Source: Bacteroidia bacterium (lineage in GTDB: Bacteria > Bacteroidota > Bacteroidia > Bacteroidales > BM523). Taken from it: a DNA stretch of 7,021 bases. The stretch is taken from NCBI GenBank assembly GCA_016209245.1, contig JACQWN010000337.1:1-7021 (forward strand), read 5' to 3'. This document shows, one piece after another, positions 6,678 through 7,021 of the stretch. Position 1 is the first letter of the stretch; each line of letters opens with the position of its first letter. The translations under genes and the position numbers were made by a program. Under the pieces are notes generated by a model that saw only the letters and a program-made list of their open reading frames with translations, was not told the origin of the DNA and searched no databases.

Positions 6678-7021
6678 ATGAAAGTTGTTGTTGCTGACAC
6701 GGGAGCATTAATTTCACTCGGACTTGTAGGACATATTAATATAATCGAAAGGGTATTTGGGGATTTCTACATTGCAAATGCAGTATGGGAAGAATTGCAA
6801 AAATATGAGAATCCTGAATTTGAAAAAAGGTTACTTTTTGAACTTAAAAAACATGTAATAAAAATCAAATCAAGAAATCATCTTTCTGTAGTTATGGACT
6901 ATGGTGAGTCGGAATCAATAATTTTGTATGAGGAGTTGAAAGCTGACTATTTGTTAATTGATGATAAAAAAGCAAGGATTATAGCTGAATCATTTGACGT
7001 AAATTGTATTGGGTCAATTGG
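6678..7021 (+). CDS. DUF3368 PIN-fold toxin, probable ribonuclease (3' end missing)
   Basis: The first 114 residues of a VapC-like toxin of the DUF3368 (PF11848) group, cut by the window end. It starts MKVVVADTGALISL, the expected first strand with the catalytic Asp (D7). YIANAVWEEL (31-40) supplies the second acidic position (E38/E39). GESESI (76-81) matches the family GEaEAI motif (E77/E79). LLIDDKKARIIAES (92-105) carries D95/D96 and the DDxxAR motif of this family, followed by NCIGSI where the family has a glycine-rich turn. These four acidic positions fit the metal-binding site of PIN nucleases; RNA cleavage is inferred from the family, not shown here. Members are usually about 150-160 residues, so roughly 40 are missing. 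ATG 6678 follows the antitoxin stop by 3 nt with no clear ribosome-binding site, which suggests translational coupling. A TTG at 6675 is in frame but less likely as start. Confidence 0.87.
   Translation, partial: MKVVVADTGALISLGLVGHINIIERVFGDFYIANAVWEELQKYENPEFEKRLLFELKKHVIKIKSRNHLSVVMDYGESESIILYEELKADYLLIDDKKARIIAESFDVNCIGSI

Overview
The window looks like an AT-rich chromosome segment from a member of the Bacteroidota. Three things point there: SprB-type adhesin repeats, a C-terminal domain of the type B sorting class used by the type IX secretion system (T9SS), and a downstream promoter-like sequence matching the Bacteroidota TAnnTTTG -7 element. I cannot name the species.

Positions 1-6351 (90% of the window) are the 3' part of one giant gene. 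Its reading frame is already open at base 1, so the true start, the signal peptide and perhaps more repeats lie upstream. The visible 2,116 codons consist of 26 tandem SprB-like units of about 75-82 residues (positions 55-6051) followed by a 99-residue sorting domain (6052-6348). The units are not a simple tandem. They fall into four recognisable types (here called A, B, C and D) that recur in fixed order, giving six consecutive cycles of about 930 nt (305-314 codons). The repeat region is almost free of lysine and arginine (I count four in about 2,017 residues), and every unit carries a pair of cysteines. The product is most likely a very long, acidic, secreted or surface-anchored fibre or adhesin exported by T9SS.

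Positions 6352-6407 form a short intergenic gap with a plausible promoter for the next two genes and no convincing terminator. Positions 6408-6674 encode a UPF0175-family antitoxin. Three bases after its stop, a DUF3368-type PIN-fold toxin gene starts at 6678 and runs off the window end, with four acidic candidate catalytic positions visible. These two genes form a typical toxin-antitoxin operon, unrelated in function to the adhesin. No RNA genes, CRISPR arrays or insertion sequences were seen. The reverse strand appears to hold no genes.
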